A stretch of 64,000 bases of DNA from Gracilaria gracilis (taxonomy: Eukaryota > Rhodophyta > Florideophyceae > Gracilariales > Gracilariaceae). A model generated the notes under the pieces. It searched no databases and was not told the DNA's origin. It was given only the letters and a program-made list of their open reading frames with translations. Positions within the stretch are counted from its first letter, which is position 1, and every line of letters begins with the position of its first letter. The stretch lies in the NCBI GenBank assembly GCA_030374805.1, contig JARGSG010000029.1:1-64000 (forward strand). Direction: 5' to 3'. Positions 43,645-56,356 of the stretch are shown in pieces. Both the position numbers and the translations under genes were made by a program.

Positions 43645-43841
43645 AACTTAGGACTCCGGCGGAATAGAAACCGACGCAGCAACGGAGAGCTTTGTAAACT
43701 CCTGCAAGGCGGGCATTGGTCCCTGCATAGCAGGGAGCAGAAATTGCTTCTGCGAAGTGCGCTTGAGCGGGCGACGAAAAATCGGCACAGAAAATCCGTT
43801 GTCCAGATCTACACGCCCGAGGCGGGGCCGGATTGCTTTAA

Positions 43842-44264
43842 TCACATCCCATTATAACTGCCACAGCCAAAGACCGACAAAAATAAAATCGCCACCATAG
43901 AGGTGCCCAACCGGACGAATAGATCGATGGTTCCCACAGTTGACAACGGGTTGTTGTTTGCATCAGCGAAGTTGGAGACCGCTTTTGAGCGGATGCGAGA
44001 CCACACCAGCGGGGGCAATAAGGACTCCAAAACAAAGTTTGGGCCTGCAACTGTGTCCAGGACTGTGAGAAATCTTACCAAAAACTGGGATTTGCCGCCA
44101 AAATCAGCGTGTACTTTATAGTTACGCTTGGCCCTCACCATAATTCTATCCGGGATCCGGCTATTCTTTACCCATATCCACGGTCGACGCAGAACACCCA
44201 GGTGCTCTGAACTCACGTCAGCATTGTCACTACGTGGCCAAAGTTTCACCAAGGAGCGAGGCAA
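43842..44264 (-). pseudogene. Retropepsin region of Gypsy I
   Basis: 140 residues with LTVLDTVAGPNFV, where Asp-Thr begins the aspartic-protease active-site triad. It lies between gag and reverse transcriptase as expected. Confidence 0.7.
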
Positions 44265-45143
44265 TGACGTCTCGGGCGTCAGCAGCCTCGACTCTGAGGG
44301 CGCCTCTCCCTGAGGGGAGACCCCCTTCTTCAGTTTCCCTGATCCTCCTCCTGCGGCGGCATCTCAGGCTCCTCGACTACGAGTGCTTGGGCTCCTCGAT
44401 GTGGGGTAGCCAAGAATGGCGTTTGAATTAACAACCTGCTGAGCAGGGACGACAGATGCCATCGGAACTGACCGCAATTGCGGAACCACATGCGAGAAGT
44501 CCATCTTGGCACGCAGATACGACGCTGTCGGTACCAAGCGCTTTTTGTCTATAGTAAGGGCCTTACAGGTCCCTACGACTTTGGCCAATTCCCTCTCTGG
44601 AGACGGCATTGTGGCGAAACGTGGTTACGCCTGTAACAGATGTGGCATATCGGCCCCGTCGCTGCCACTCGTGGAGTTCCATCCCGAGCTTCGGCGAAAC
44701 TTACTGGGGGCGCAGTTGTCAATCCATTCACGCCGTTGATGATGGAGAACTACGTTCAAATACGAAATCCGCGCCGCAGGGACTCGAGTACCGTCCGCAT
44801 AGAAGAGTGGCTCTTCTTGTGCGGTCGCGAAAGAAGTATCCGTCATGGACGGTAGTTCTGATGTAGGAACTGCGCCAACTTCGTCTTGGGCCAAGTGCAC
44901 CGTGTCTTATCCCTGTAGAGGGGGTTCATTTGTGACAAACGACGAAGGTGAAGAAAGGGCTTCCGTCACCAACGCTTTAGCGGACTTAGACCTCTGATGA
45001 GGGACACGTGCACGCAGTGCATCACCTTTTGCACGTGCAGCTTGTACCAGCTCAAGATAATTTATCTTGAGCTTATCCTTCCTACGACGGGCGACGAGTG
45101 CCTTGATGGCGGGATCGAGCCCATCAATAAACATCGTACAACG

Positions 45144-46408
45144 TTACCCAGAGGGGTAGATAACACAGGGGTGGAAAGCATTGTTAAGGCGCACCGAGTG
45201 ATCGGTCTCGACCTCTACAGAGCACTGTCTGATATTTCTCAGTGCGAGGATCGTAGACTGAATGGGATCATTTGTTGCGTATGACCTCAAGAAGTACTGG
45301 ACGGCTTCCAGCCAGCACGTGATCCCTCCTTTGAAGGCCCTAGATGAACCTCTCACAGAGTGAAAGTAGTCTTCGGCCACCTCCCGTAAAAGGTATGACT
45401 GCGCCACGTAGACTTGTCCTTCGTTATCCCCGAACATATCAGCTTCCGTGACAAAGCAGGCGAGGAATTCCAATATCATAATTGGATCCTCTCCAGAAAT
45501 GTTCCGATTTCTCGGCGAAAGTTGCATGCGCTTGATGCAATCTATCACCTTGCCCGCTCCACGGAGTATGCAATCCAGGGATGAATCCCCTAGCAGTTAG
45601 TATTGGTACGAAAGTAACTTTCGGTACATCCTATTCGTAGGTTTCAATTCCCGGAGTCCGGAGGGCCTTCTGCTCTAAGTACGGGAGCGAATTACTCCGT
45701 TTGTGACAGATGACCGCTTGGAGTGCAAAGAGAGCTCATGGCGACACTCGTCCGACTCAGAGTCAGTCGAGATAGACCTCTCCGAGTTACTCGGGTGAGA
45801 TTGTGACGAAGTGGATGAATCCGAATCGTAATTTCGGCGTTTGAGTTTCTGCCTGCGGCGGTCCCTGCCCGGTCCAGGGTGCTATTTGCGTTGTGACACA
45901 GCAACGAGTGACCATACATTACGATGGTCTGCCTCAAAGTATCCAGACGGGCACGGAGGCGAGTAAAAGGCTCCTCAATCCCTCCTACAAAGGAGGTGGG
46001 CAAACCCAAACACTCCAACAATGTGTTGAAGTCAGCCCGTAAAATGTGGAGGTCTTCAGCATCGCCCTTTGCAAGGGCTCCCTCGACCACGTCGCGGATT
46101 GCGCGAAACTCTTCTACTAGGTTATTATGAGCGGAACGCAGAGTGCGAACCTGTTATTCCAAGTAATTTCCCTGGCGGGTGTTGGCAATCTCTCGACGGG
46201 GCTGAGACGCCGCTTCAGTGGGAGTAGGATGCGACGCCTGAAGAGGACCAGCAACACCCTGAGAAGGGCCAGCACCGAGCTGAGAAGTAGTAAACGGGAG
46301 GAACGCAAGATCCCGTGGTTCTCGGTGTTGGTTCGAGACTCGCAAGGCTTTCGAAGCCACCTTCCCGGAAGCGGTTGAGCCTGCCCGAATCGAGATCTTA
46401 GAAATCAC
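45144..46408 (-). pseudogene. Gag region of Gypsy I
   Basis: 45144-45548 (134 residues) has the Retrotrans_gag-like text CWLEAVQYFLRSYATNDPIQ. Charged Asp/Ser/Arg repeats follow upstream (45700-45870), and 46154-46408 gives an Ala/Pro-rich N-terminus. All three parts have counterparts in Gypsy II (21077-22162). Confidence 0.65.
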
Positions 46409-46594
46409 CCGATCAGCGGGAACATTCCCACCGTCATGGGAGCTGATGCGGGTAGCCGCCGGCTCCCCCGAGAGGGCTTTCTAGAAATATGTAAAAACGT
46501 TCAACGGGAGAACACAGAATCTTCCGGAATAATTGTAGAAATCATCTCAAAATAGGAAAAGCACAAACACACCTTCTAGGTCGGGATATCACTT

Positions 46595-47374
46595 TGTAGT
46601 GCAATTCCCGCATGCGGGAAACAACAGAAGACTCCCGGATCTTTTTCTCAAGAGGCAAATCCAGCAGTATAGCCCTTCCAAGGAAGACAAGACTATGTTG
46701 GGTGTAAGACCGAGGTCAACGCTTCACGACCATTGTAGGAAGGTGAGACAAGAACGTACTCCGCGTGAGCGGCGTGTTTGTGTTATCCTCCACGGAGGCA
46801 AAGTGTGTGGCGAGTGCGACGCGGTGTCAGCACAGGCCGCGGGTTGCGGGGAACAACCCAAAAGAAAAGGGAAAAAACCGGGGAGTCACGAGAGTGACCA
46901 AAGGAAAACGGCAAAGCCGAAGGACACCTTATACAAGAGCTAGACACTTTATAAAAAGGCGAACGTAACAATTGTTGGTAAATAAACTCAGCACTGGGTT
47001 CGTTTAGGTGACGCAGGGGAATACATAGCCCGTTAGCTATGGCCTATCCCTCCGCGAAGGTGTAGAGTACGGACGAAGTCGAAGAAGTCTAGGGCCAACC
47101 TTGGTTGGGGAGATTTACTGAGGGGCACGGCCCTGGCGCCGTGGCACTATATAGTTAGCGGTAACCTTCGGTACTGTACGGCTAAAATATCATAAGTATC
47201 TAAAACGCATAAAGTGTAGTAGAAAGTACCAGCAATGCTGTGCCAACCTCCCTGACTTACCGTTTCCTACGTGCCTAGTTCACAGTAGTGGTCAAAGTTT
47301 GTAGTCAAATACGGCCGACAAGTCAACAAAACAACCAAGTACTAGAACATCCCCCAATAGGGCGTTGAACTTCA
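46595..47374 (-). repeat. 5' LTR of Gypsy I
   Basis: 780 bases, minus strand TGAAGTTCAACGCC to GCACTACA. It is homologous to 22296-23050 and 62322-63171. Just inside lies TGATATCCCGACCTAGAA, shared with Gypsy II and probably the primer-binding site. Confidence 0.8.
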
Positions 47375-47568
47375 AAGACTGGTTTCCCAAAGATGGCTTT
47401 GTTCTGGGAAAGGAAAATGGCTCCATGGTTAAGGAACATGTGCACTTCGTTATCGACCATATTCGGAAACACACCGAAAACATTCTAAAAGGGGCGCCAC
47501 ACGTTCTCATACTAGATCGCCACAAGTCTCGCAATGGCCAGGAGGGGCTCTCCGAAGCAAAAGTTAAC
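47375..47568 (+). pseudogene. Pogo-like DDE transposase, left fragment
   Basis: Reads KDWFPKDGFVLGKENGSM, then VLILDRHKSRNGQEGL. This is the pattern of the DDE_1 (pogo/Tigger/CENP-B) transposase core around the second catalytic Asp (LILDRHKSR). It starts at the edge of the Gypsy I LTR and ends at the edge of the Gypsy III LTR. The continuation is at 56357-56549. The N-terminal DNA-binding part is not found in the window. Confidence 0.75.
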
Positions 47569-48034
47569 TGTGGTACAGTGAGTGGAGCTGCCACGTAGAT
47601 GACTAAATGGAACCGGAATAGGTGGATATGTCGATAGGATAAGAACTACGGTAGCTTACGGGATAGATATTTTTCGAAGTGCACTTGAAACATGGCACCT
47701 CAACGTGGCCGACCTGAGTTCGACGCCAGAGGTAGAGCCCCGCTCACCCTTAAGGTGACCGTGGCGCTCCCTCCCCGACTATATTGTAAAGTTAAGCACC
47801 TTCTGGCTAAGTTTAACACCACTTGGTTTGAACAGGCAACCTCGTGGTTTAGCTAGAACTATTCAGGCTTTACTAGCACGCTGCGTGCCGTACATCGGAC
47901 CTAACTAACGGTTACGGTCTAGCCAGCTGCTATCTTGCGCCCCTAGTGGCTGGTGCTGCGAAACCCCTCCTGAGATCCTCATTCCCACATTCTAAGTGGA
48001 GCCCTCGTGGGCTTCCTAGCCATGAGTCCACACA
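47569..48034 (+). repeat. 5' LTR of Gypsy III
   Basis: 466 bases, TGTGGTACAGTG to CCACACA, pairing with 55891-56356. Central block ACTATATTGTAAAGTTAAGC and the following 30 bases are identical. Confidence 0.9.
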
Positions 48035-48241
48035 AACTACTCCCTTCGGAAGGCCAGCCAGTTCCAGCCGGTTTCGTATGGATGATTACCAAACGGTTGC
48101 TGATCCTGATGGCAACAAAAACCAAACGGAGACGATATGCCTTCTAAAGCATGACAACTACAAGGTAACATCACCCTTGGGTTCATTAATAACCAGTTTG
48201 CCCTATGCGTATCAGTCCCTGACACGGTAGCCGGACCGAAT

Positions 48242-48838
48242 TTGGTTGATGCGAAGTTACTCACTCAAAAGCTATTAGATAAGATACGCCCCTGCACTCT
48301 TCGCAACCCACTGGTGAATGCAAATAACCGCCCCCTTTCCATACGCGGTATTCGCGACCTAATGGTGAACGCTGGCCGGCTAAAGGCCAGAGTACAGTTC
48401 ATTGTTATCAACCGACTGGCAACAGATTGTATTCTGGGAACAATTTTTATTATTGACAACCATTTGAAAGCAATTCTGCTAGGAGCACGGGCAGTCATTT
48501 TCCACAGTGGTCCGAGGGTTGCCATAATTGCACGTCACCGTTCTCCACCTCTGGGCCAGAAAGAGAGCCCATCCGCAACATTACCCAATAAGGTACGACT
48601 CGCCAAAGCCGTCAAATTACCCCCCATGCACCAAGTGGTGTTTAAAGTAACATGCGACCGCCCGGGTTTGTCAACCTTCCAAAACCACCCGAGGGTATTC
48701 GAACGCCATATGACCACGATGGCTAGCGGAATTGTAGGCCACGTACCTTCGCTATCCTTACAGGTATATCTCAGTAACTTCAGTACAAACGTACCGTTAT
48801 TGGACTCGCCGTACCCGCATCAGGCAGCATCTTCCTGA
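48242..48838 (+). pseudogene. Retropepsin and linker region of Gypsy III
   Basis: 198 residues. The text before and at its start (DTVAGPNLVDAKLL) mirrors the retropepsin of Gypsy I. The rest is the linker to reverse transcriptase. Confidence 0.6.
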
Positions 48839-48940
48839 TTAATCCACACGGACCGAAAAAGAAAGTGGCCACTGAGAAGGGGGGAAGACGAAATATCTAA
48901 CGAAAATCAATAGGAATCGGCTAACGTTAAAGAACAAACT

Positions 48941-51300
48941 ATGAAGCGAGACAAAGTTAACAGCTGGAAATACGAAGTCAACATTGGCCTCGAGGACAAA
49001 TCCTTTAAGGAACAGGTCTTCGGCCTGCCGGAACCGTCCAGTTCCATGTGGTCGGGACGTTTTGGCGTCAATAAGGCCACGCAACACCGTATCGACCTGG
49101 TCCCGGGATCCAGAACGGTACACCAACAACCTTATAGGGCTGGTCAAAAATCCCGAGAGGTTACACAGGACGAAGTAGGCAGGATGTTTCAAGAAAGAGT
49201 AATCGATCCAGCACACACCGAATAGGCGAGCCCCGCGGTCCTCGCTCAGAAAAAAGGGGATACAATAATGAGGTTCTGTGTGGACTACAGAAAGCTAAAC
49301 GCCCTGACGGTTCGCGATTCCTACCCCATCGCCAGAATGGACGAATGAATAGACTCATTAAAAGATGCCAAGGTGTTTACTACCTTGGACGCCAACTGTG
49401 AACACTGGCAGGTAGACATACCGGACAAGGATCGTGACAAAAAACATTCACGTGCTATGCAGGAATCTACCGCTTCCTACGAATGCCGTTTGGGTTACGT
49501 AATGCGCCAGCAACATTCCAACGGGCCCTGGAAATCGTCCTTTCGACGTTCAAATGGCAAACTGCCCTGGTATACATTGAAGACATGGTTATCTACTCCC
49601 GAACGGTGAAAGAACATTTAACCACGTGCGGACGGTGCTCAGTCTCCTACGGATTGCTGGAGTAACACTGAAACTACGCAAGTGCGTCTTCTTTGACCAG
49701 AAGGTGAAATACTTGGGACACATGATTAGCACAGGGCGCCTTGAGGTAACGAAACAAATATCCGAGCGGTTCATGAGGCCTGTATTTCCCAAACCGAAAC
49801 GGATATCCTGTCCCTTATTGGTTAATGTAACGTATACAGTCATTTTATCAAGGGGGTAGCCAAGATTGCAGCCCCCCTTAGTCGTAGGCTAAAAAAGGAG
49901 CAGCCGGAACAGTTCGAATACTTGGAAAAGGACGAGATCGAAGCCTTCCAGAAGTTGAAGGCCGCACTTGTCTCACCAGTAGTGCTGGCATTACCAAAAG
50001 CTTGTCTCCCCTATACCCTCGGTACCAAAGACTCCGTAGCCCAAATTGGGTGCTGTATGATGCAAGAAAAAGAGGACCGAACGAGGTTACCAATCGGGTA
50101 CTGGAGTAGAGCTCTTACCAAAACAGAGCAAAACTACACCGTCACGGAGAAAGAATGCCTGGCGGTAGTATGCGGTATGCTGATGCTTCGGCCCTACCTA
50201 TATGGAGCGAAGTTTAATCAACGGACTGACCATGATGCCCTGAGGTGTATTTTGGGCTTTGTAGACGCTTCAGGACGACTGGCCAACTGGAGGTTACGCC
50301 TACTAGAGTTCGAATATGATGTGCAATACCGCCCAGGGGTAGCTGACGCTCTTCGCGCCTAAACACCGAGGGGTTGGAAGAAGCGCCGCTGGAAGATGAG
50401 ATTCTGTTCTTCACCGTCCAATTGAACCAACCGGAAACTGCACCTGAGGACGCTCTGACGGGGACCTTTACGGAGGACGAAGAGTTATCCGCTGAAGAAC
50501 GGAAAAATGAACCCCAAGCGAAAGAGTGCGCATTTGATATAGAAGAAGAACATTCCCCACTGACCGAAAAGGAATTCCTCAGAGAGCAAGCTACCGACCG
50601 GTACTACAGGTCACTAGCCGAAACTGTAGATTTGAAACAATCAAATTTTGACGTAGATCAAGAGAGATACCTGGTAAGGCGCTCGCCATTGGATGTAATG
50701 CTCCAAAAGGTGGTCCCAGAATCTCTCTGGCGACGAGTAATCCAATTAGGCCAATTGCCATGCCTTGCGGGCCACCCGGGAGGCACAAGGATGTATTACA
50801 CCTTCAGGAGAGATTCTGCTGGCCATTGATGGTTCATGATGTCTATAACTATGTGGGTAGGTGAACCTCTTGCGCCAAAACCCAAGGGAGTCTAAGGGAA
50901 CACCACAAATACCTGAAGTTGTTCCCAAGCGCGGGCCCATTAGAATTTGTGGCGATGGACCTTCTCGGAACAGTGCTAGAAACGCCGAAGAAGTACACGT
51001 ACTTCATAGTCATCACCGCCCGGTTTACTAAGCTCACAAGAGCTGCTCCTCTAAAAAGCATGACCTCTGCGGTCCTGGCAAAAACCTTTTCGGATCACTG
51101 GCTGTATCCATATGGAGCACCTATGTATCTCCTCTCGTACAACGGATCCAATCTGGCATCGAAGGTCTTTGATTCGGTTTCTACCATGATCGGTTTGAAA
51201 CACTACTTAACCACTGCATACTACCCACAAACCAATGGGCAAGTGGAACGATACAACAAAACTTTTTTGGCACGTCTCCGACACTAAATAGAGGAACACC
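48941..51300 (+). pseudogene. Reverse transcriptase, RNase H and integrase of Gypsy III
   Basis: RT entry is at 49070-49220 (TQHRIDLVPGSRTVHQQPYR). RNase H lies at 49922-50362 (146 open residues; RLPIGYWSRALTKTEQNYTV, RLANWRLRLLEFEYDV). The integrase zinc-binding and core regions lie at 50570-51290 (EFVAMDLLGTVLETPKKYTY, TTAYYPQTNGQVERYN). Standard Gypsy order. Confidence 0.85.
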
Positions 51301-51984
51301 AAACCAGTTGGGCATATTTTGTTCAACCGCTCACGTACGCGTACAACCTTCAAGTACACAGCTCGACGGGTACAACTTCTTTTGACTTAGTTCTGTCACG
51401 GCACCCGCCCGGGATTATTCTCCAATCATGTCCTGAAAATCAGAAGGCTGGGGATAAACAATCAACAGCCCAGGTAAAAAAGGATATTCTATCAAGACTC
51501 TGGCGGTCCTTAAAGGTAGCAACCGGGAAGCTCACAGATGCCCAACAAAGATATAAACGTTTATACGACCAGAAGGTAAAACAGGTTGTCACAGCCCGAC
51601 CGAGAGACTACGTCTCTGTGAATATTCCGCCAAAAAGGGCACACCCAACACCGGGCGAAGAAAGAGAAGACCGATAAGTAGATAAAAACATACGATCAAA
51701 GTTACTCCCTAAAGCTACAGGACCATTGAAGGTAATTCGGAGCGACGACCACACTGTAACTATCCAGGAGAAGGGCTTAGAGAACACTGTATCGATTGGC
51801 CGCATCACCAAAGCCCGAGCAGAAGAAGGACAGCCGGAGAGCCCACCCGAAGTTCAACAACAGCCAACACCAACTGGGAAAATAGTAGTCAGTGCAGACC
51901 GACTGGGACCAACAGCAACGACACCAGCGTCGGAACCAAATAGAACTCCGTAAGAACCAAAAAACCCCCCTACTACATCGGAAG

Positions 51985-52140
51985 GAGTTATCGATACGAT
52001 CGTTGGGCACGAGCACACCATAGAAGTAATTCTTTACCGAGTTTGGTAGTATGTATGGACAGCCTTTTATGATAAAATGTAACCTCGAGGCCATATACCG
52101 AACAACTTCATTATTCGTTACTTGAGAAAGTGCAAACAGC
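51985..52140 (+). other. Chromodomain remnant at the end of Gypsy III pol
   Basis: Reads IVGHEHTIEVILYRVW, then PRGHIPNNFIIRYLRK, matching the chromodomain layout and comparable with that of Gypsy I. It is degraded. Confidence 0.6.
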
Positions 52141-52319
52141 AACCACCACCCGGATCTTTAAATGTCCCTGTAGAAAAGCGACGATAGAAAGGGGGACATT
52201 ATGGGACTGTAGAGTTTTGGTCTCGTTTTTGCGTGCGAAGCGAGACTGAGAAGCCGAAGAAGATAAAGCAGGAAAGCGACAAACAAGCACAAGCTTTAAC
52301 ATTTAGTGGCAAAGATTAT

Positions 52320-55300
52320 CAGTAAACTACGAAGACTACTGTCCGCTATGATGGGAACCGCCTGGACCACTATCGGAACATCCGTACGCCTCCGTCCATG
52401 AACCCCGACCAGAACGACGGCCGTGTCCGCTACCACCAGACCCACCACCTGCCCACCCCCAGCCAGCAACAGCTGAGCCAAGGGGTGGCCCGGCAGTACC
52501 GTAAGTGGCTGGCATCGTGACAGACGGGGCTTGGCCTATTGGAGTCGTCGTCACCATAGGAGTGACACCGGACGGTGCAGCAGCACCCAAGGCGGCAACA
52601 CCAGAAGATTTAGATACCGACGGGGGCTACTATAATAGATCCGCCGACGCTGGGACGGTGGAGGAGCTCTGGAAACGTCAGAAGAACCGAGCGGGCCCAA
52701 GGGCACGAAACCCGTCGGAGCAGTGGCAAACCCATAGGAAGTAGCTCCACCTTGACCACCGGGCTGGCCATAACCACCAGAGTACTGGTACGTCAGATTG
52801 GGACCAACCGAAGCAGAGAAAGCGAGCATAGCGTGAGGTTTCGGAGAAAGAGAGGCACCACCTTGGTCCATTATTTGGGATAAAGAACCAACCTGGCTGG
52901 ACACGAAGAGGTACATACTCTGTTAAAATGGGTCTCGGAACCTCGGAAACGCTTCCGTCTGGTTGGAATGTTGAACCAGGGTGGGTAAGTAGCTCGTAAG
53001 TGTATCAATGATCTGGAAGGCAGAAGGTGGACTGGGACGGTTATGGTGCTGCAGTAACGCCTGGTTAAGCGTTTCAGCGCCTCCTCAATAGCCGTTAGGT
53101 GCTCACTGTCACGGGGAACCATTGGAGAGAGTACAAAGACTGACCGAAACGGACCTGAAACCCTGTTACCAACCGGAGTGTCGGGAACTTCTCGGTTGGA
53201 GGGAGGAGGACCCGTAGTGAGAGGACTCGAAGCCACTGGGACATTTGAAGGAAGCCTCGGGGACTCGATAACCGATTGAGGTCCCACTACAACAGGTTCT
53301 TCACCATTCGGGCTAGGCGCGGGATCATCAGCCAATTAGTTGGCCAAAATGTGCTTCTCCTCCACCACCACCCGGAGGTCCTGCGAACGCCAGACCGCCC
53401 AAGCCTGGTCGGGGCCCCAAGTATGGCTAAAAGCAGCATCAAAGGGGGCGTTAGGCTCGTCGGCTGCATACGGAGTTTCATGTGCCAGGTAGACAACTGT
53501 GAGATCATCGCGAATGAAGGTGACCAGATGCTTCGGCAAACAGAACACGCGGCCAACTGAATGCGCCGGGAAGGTGGGGCCGAACGACCGAGTGGCTCAG
53601 GTGATCCCCTCACGGGAAGCCTGCAACGCCAGCAGAGCAACCATAGCGCTGAATTTGGCAATAGCGAAGGGCCAGACGATAGAAGAGAAGTTCGTGCTCT
53701 TGAAAATCGCACTACCAAAGTAAGCCGAGATGAGAGCCCTATGAACATCTAAATTTTTCCAAACATTTGGAACGTGGACGACATTAGTATGCTATTCTGT
53801 AAAATCATTCAAAACTGGGTGGAAAATGTTGTTGGCGTTAGAAAATGACTATCGATCAGAACCTTAATGCCCACATTCTACCCTTATTTCGGACAGATTT
53901 CGGCAATATAATTTTTTCCCATGACTGACTTCGTTCTACCTGAAAATCATTTCTAGCAAATTTTGAACCTAAATGTACCACTATGGCCCAACTTCGGGCC
54001 ATGTTTGGGACAATTTCGAGGTTCATAGGGGGAAGCGTCGGGAAATCGAGGTACTGACAGAACTCATACTGCTCCCACCATTGAGGACGCTGGACGTAAA
54101 GCTCCCAACGGACTTTCACATCCTGTGAAAAGAATTCTACGGAGTTGCATGTATACATCGTGAGCACACTTGACCGTCGGTGACGCAACCTGATCTCCGC
54201 ATTCTGGTCATTCGTCCACCTCCGGCGGTCCATGAACCAGTTGGAATGGAGAGGACGATCGAAGCTAACCATGAGTGGCGTAGCCTTCAGGATTTGAGGA
54301 CGTGGACCAAGCTGGTGGAGAACATGTACCAAATGACGGAAATATGACTCCCATGTAGACCATGGAGGTAATGCAAATCAGACGGGATCATCGGAGGAAT
54401 CACCATGACGAACTGTATATGAAGATGTTTCGCGGCGAATGCTTTATATTTGTTCTGGGGTTTGTTGCGCAAACCAGAGGGTACGGGCGGACGATGGGAG
54501 GGGATGCGGTCGAGACGTTCGCAGTCTCAGCTCTTAAAGAAGAGGTAATCCGCGACAACCGTCGGCGGAACACGTGGGAATATGATAGACATTCGCCGGG
54601 ACGGGCCAATTCTCGTGGGACTGGAAGATGCGAGGACTGACCAAACCGAGCAGTTCTACATACTGCGCCTGAGGTTTAAACAAATCCTGATAGGTTAACG
54701 GTTGAGGAGGACCCGCGGGAGGTACACCGAACGGAGAACTGGAGACACCGGCCAGAGTGGTGTGAGAAGTAACCTGGGGTTCAGGGCCTGGATACGGGTT
54801 GTAAATAATTCCGGTTATATGGTCGACGGTTATGTCAACAGAATTACGTCTCCGACCAGCGCCACGTCCAGTGCTTCCTCGAGCTCTAGGAGTCCCACCG
54901 AGGGTGACCCTCGATTGCGAATGGGTGACACGCTTGACGATACTACCAAATGGTCCCACTCGAGGATGGAGATTCATAGACGAGGACGCATCGCTCGAAC
55001 CGACGGGTCAACGATCAACGGACGCTTCGTATCCACCATGTTTGCGACGAGATCGATACGATCAAGGTCAATGAAGTCGTCACCGCCGAGGAATTCTATT
55101 ATACCGTCGTCCAAATGGGACGAATAATCGCCGCCCAGACTCCCAGTCGGACCAAAAGACGCATGCAACGGTTGGAAAGGCTGGACGCAAAGCCGACGGG
55201 TGCGCCGAGATGGCGAACTGGACGGAAGAGCCACGGCGGTTGAGGCATTCGGAGTGCGAGACGGAGACCGAGTGGCAGGAGTCCCAGAAGAGCTGACAGA

Positions 55301-55650
55301 CCGAGCGGCACGAGTGAGCGGAAACGCCGATGACCGTCCGGAATCGACGCGAACAGCCGGCAGGGCAAGAAAACGCGCTATCTTCGGCGTATCGGGACCG
55401 CTTGGTGCAGCTAAAGGCGGAGATGACCCACAGGAGAAACACTAGGATGAATGCGACACGGAAAAGACTTAACCACTTGGGATCGGTGAGGAACAGCGCA
55501 GGAAACCCAGGGAACGACCATGTTGGAATAAATCTGAACCAAGAGAAAAATAGAGCAGCCGTACGGGTACACCACCAGGAGGTTTGCAAGGCCCCTAATG
55601 ACGCGGTAGGTGATGACCTACGGGTGACCGCGCGATACCAAAGCACCCAA
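52320..55650 (-). pseudogene. Antisense accessory frame of Gypsy III
   Basis: Several long minus-strand frames follow each other between the chromodomain and the 3' LTR, opposite to pol. The side next to the 3' LTR (55080-55646) has a strongly hydrophobic stretch (LFRVAFILVFLLWVISAF) that could be a membrane segment. 54534-54977 has VDITVDHITGIIYNPYPGPE. 54030-54332 is rich in Trp/Tyr/Phe (WFMDRRRWTNDQNAEIRLRH, WWEQYEFCQYLDFP). 52871-53335 begins MADDPAPSPNGEEP and is Pro/Ser-rich. The last part (52336-52590) is Gly-rich. Gypsy I has a counterpart at 38156-39586. Function is unknown. Broken, with several breaks, one being a MITE-like insertion at 53760-54030. Confidence 0.5.
53760..54030. mobile_element. 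MITE-like sequence related to 14876-15155
   Basis: Its right end, CTTCGGGCCATGTTTGGGAC, aligns closely with TTTCGGCCATGGTTGGGAC at the right end of the element at 14876-15155. ATTTCGGACAGATTTCGGC near 53885 resembles ATTTCGGCTACATTTCGGC near 15000. It interrupts the antisense frame of Gypsy III. The exact ends are uncertain. Confidence 0.45.
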
Positions 55651-55890
55651 GCGACACGACGGGGACCAACCGAAAGGTGGGCGCGTAGGGCAGCGCCCCG
55701 AACGGAGATGATTTGACTGAATTAGTTGAAAAACGCCAGTAGGGAAGGTTCGAGACCGATGGGAGAGCACCGATGTCACCTCTTCCCCAAACGGGCGGGA
55801 AAGATCGATACCTGCGGTTGGGAGTTAGCAAGCGGGAAAGCCCCTCGCTTAGCAGGCCCGTGGTCGTGCCTGGTGGTAGAAGGGGGGGTC

Positions 55891-56356
55891 TGTGGTACAG
55901 TGAGTGGAGCTCCAACTTGGATGTCCAACTGGAACCGGAATAGGAGCATAGGCCGATAGGATAGGAACTACAGTAGCTAATACGATAGATATTTCTCAAG
56001 GTGTTTTTAGCAAATAGCTCCTCAACGTGGCCCACGTGGGTGACACGCCGGAGGTCGAGCCCCGCTCACTCCTAAGGTGACCGTGGCGCTCCTTCCCCGA
56101 CTATATTGTAAAGTTAAGCACCTTCTGGCTAAGTTTACGACCACTTGGTTTCTACAGTCAACCTCGTGGTTTAGCTAGAACTATTCAGGCTTTACTAGCA
56201 CGCTGCGCACCGTACAGTGGACCTATCTAGCGGTAACGGTCCAGTCAGCTGCTATCTCGCGCCACCCATGGTTGGTTCTGCCACATCCCGCTTGGTATCC
56301 TCTATCCGACTTTCTAAGTTGAGCCCTCGTGGGCTCCCTAGCTACGCGTCTACACA
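55891..56356 (+). repeat. 3' LTR of Gypsy III
   Basis: 466 bases, TGTGGTACAGTG to CTACACA, preceded by a polypurine tract. About 83 % identical to 47569-48034. Confidence 0.9.

Larger units (their letters stand above)
38085..47374 (-). mobile_element. Gypsy element I, chromodomain type, minus strand, with an antisense frame
   Basis: From right to left: 5' LTR (46595-47374), gag (about 44360-46410), retropepsin (about 43850-44110; LTVLDTVAGPNFV), reverse transcriptase (about 42450-43100; MVYLDDIIVFSD at 42590-42625), RNase H (about 42020-42300; ERKLIGYWSRSLN), integrase core remnant (about 41880-42030), integrase tail (41400-41550; FVRREYYNPDREKRH) and chromodomain (about 39770-39930; LLYRVRWYDYGP). 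After that comes an antisense frame at 38156-39586. No 3' LTR is seen on the left, where the Copia element begins. The element is broken, with around ten breaks. The chromodomain places it among chromoviruses, whose integrase tail reads chromatin marks. Confidence 0.85.
47569..56356 (+). mobile_element. Gypsy element III, chromodomain type, plus strand, with an antisense frame
   Basis: Two 466-base LTRs (47569-48034 and 55891-56356), about 83 % identical, so the insertion is old. Pol order: retropepsin (about 48220-48560), reverse transcriptase (about 49060-49800; CVDYRKLNALTVRDSYPI, FTTLDANCEHWQV), RNase H (about 49920-50350; QRTDHDALRCILGF), integrase (about 50570-51300; PQTNGQVERYNKTF) and chromodomain (about 51985-52140). 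No gag is recognised between the 5' LTR and the protease. A long antisense frame lies at 52320-55650. A polypurine tract (AGAAGGGGGGG) precedes the 3' LTR. Broken, with around ten breaks. AAGT flanks both ends within a few bases, a possible target duplication. It sits inside a pogo-like transposase gene. Confidence 0.9.
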
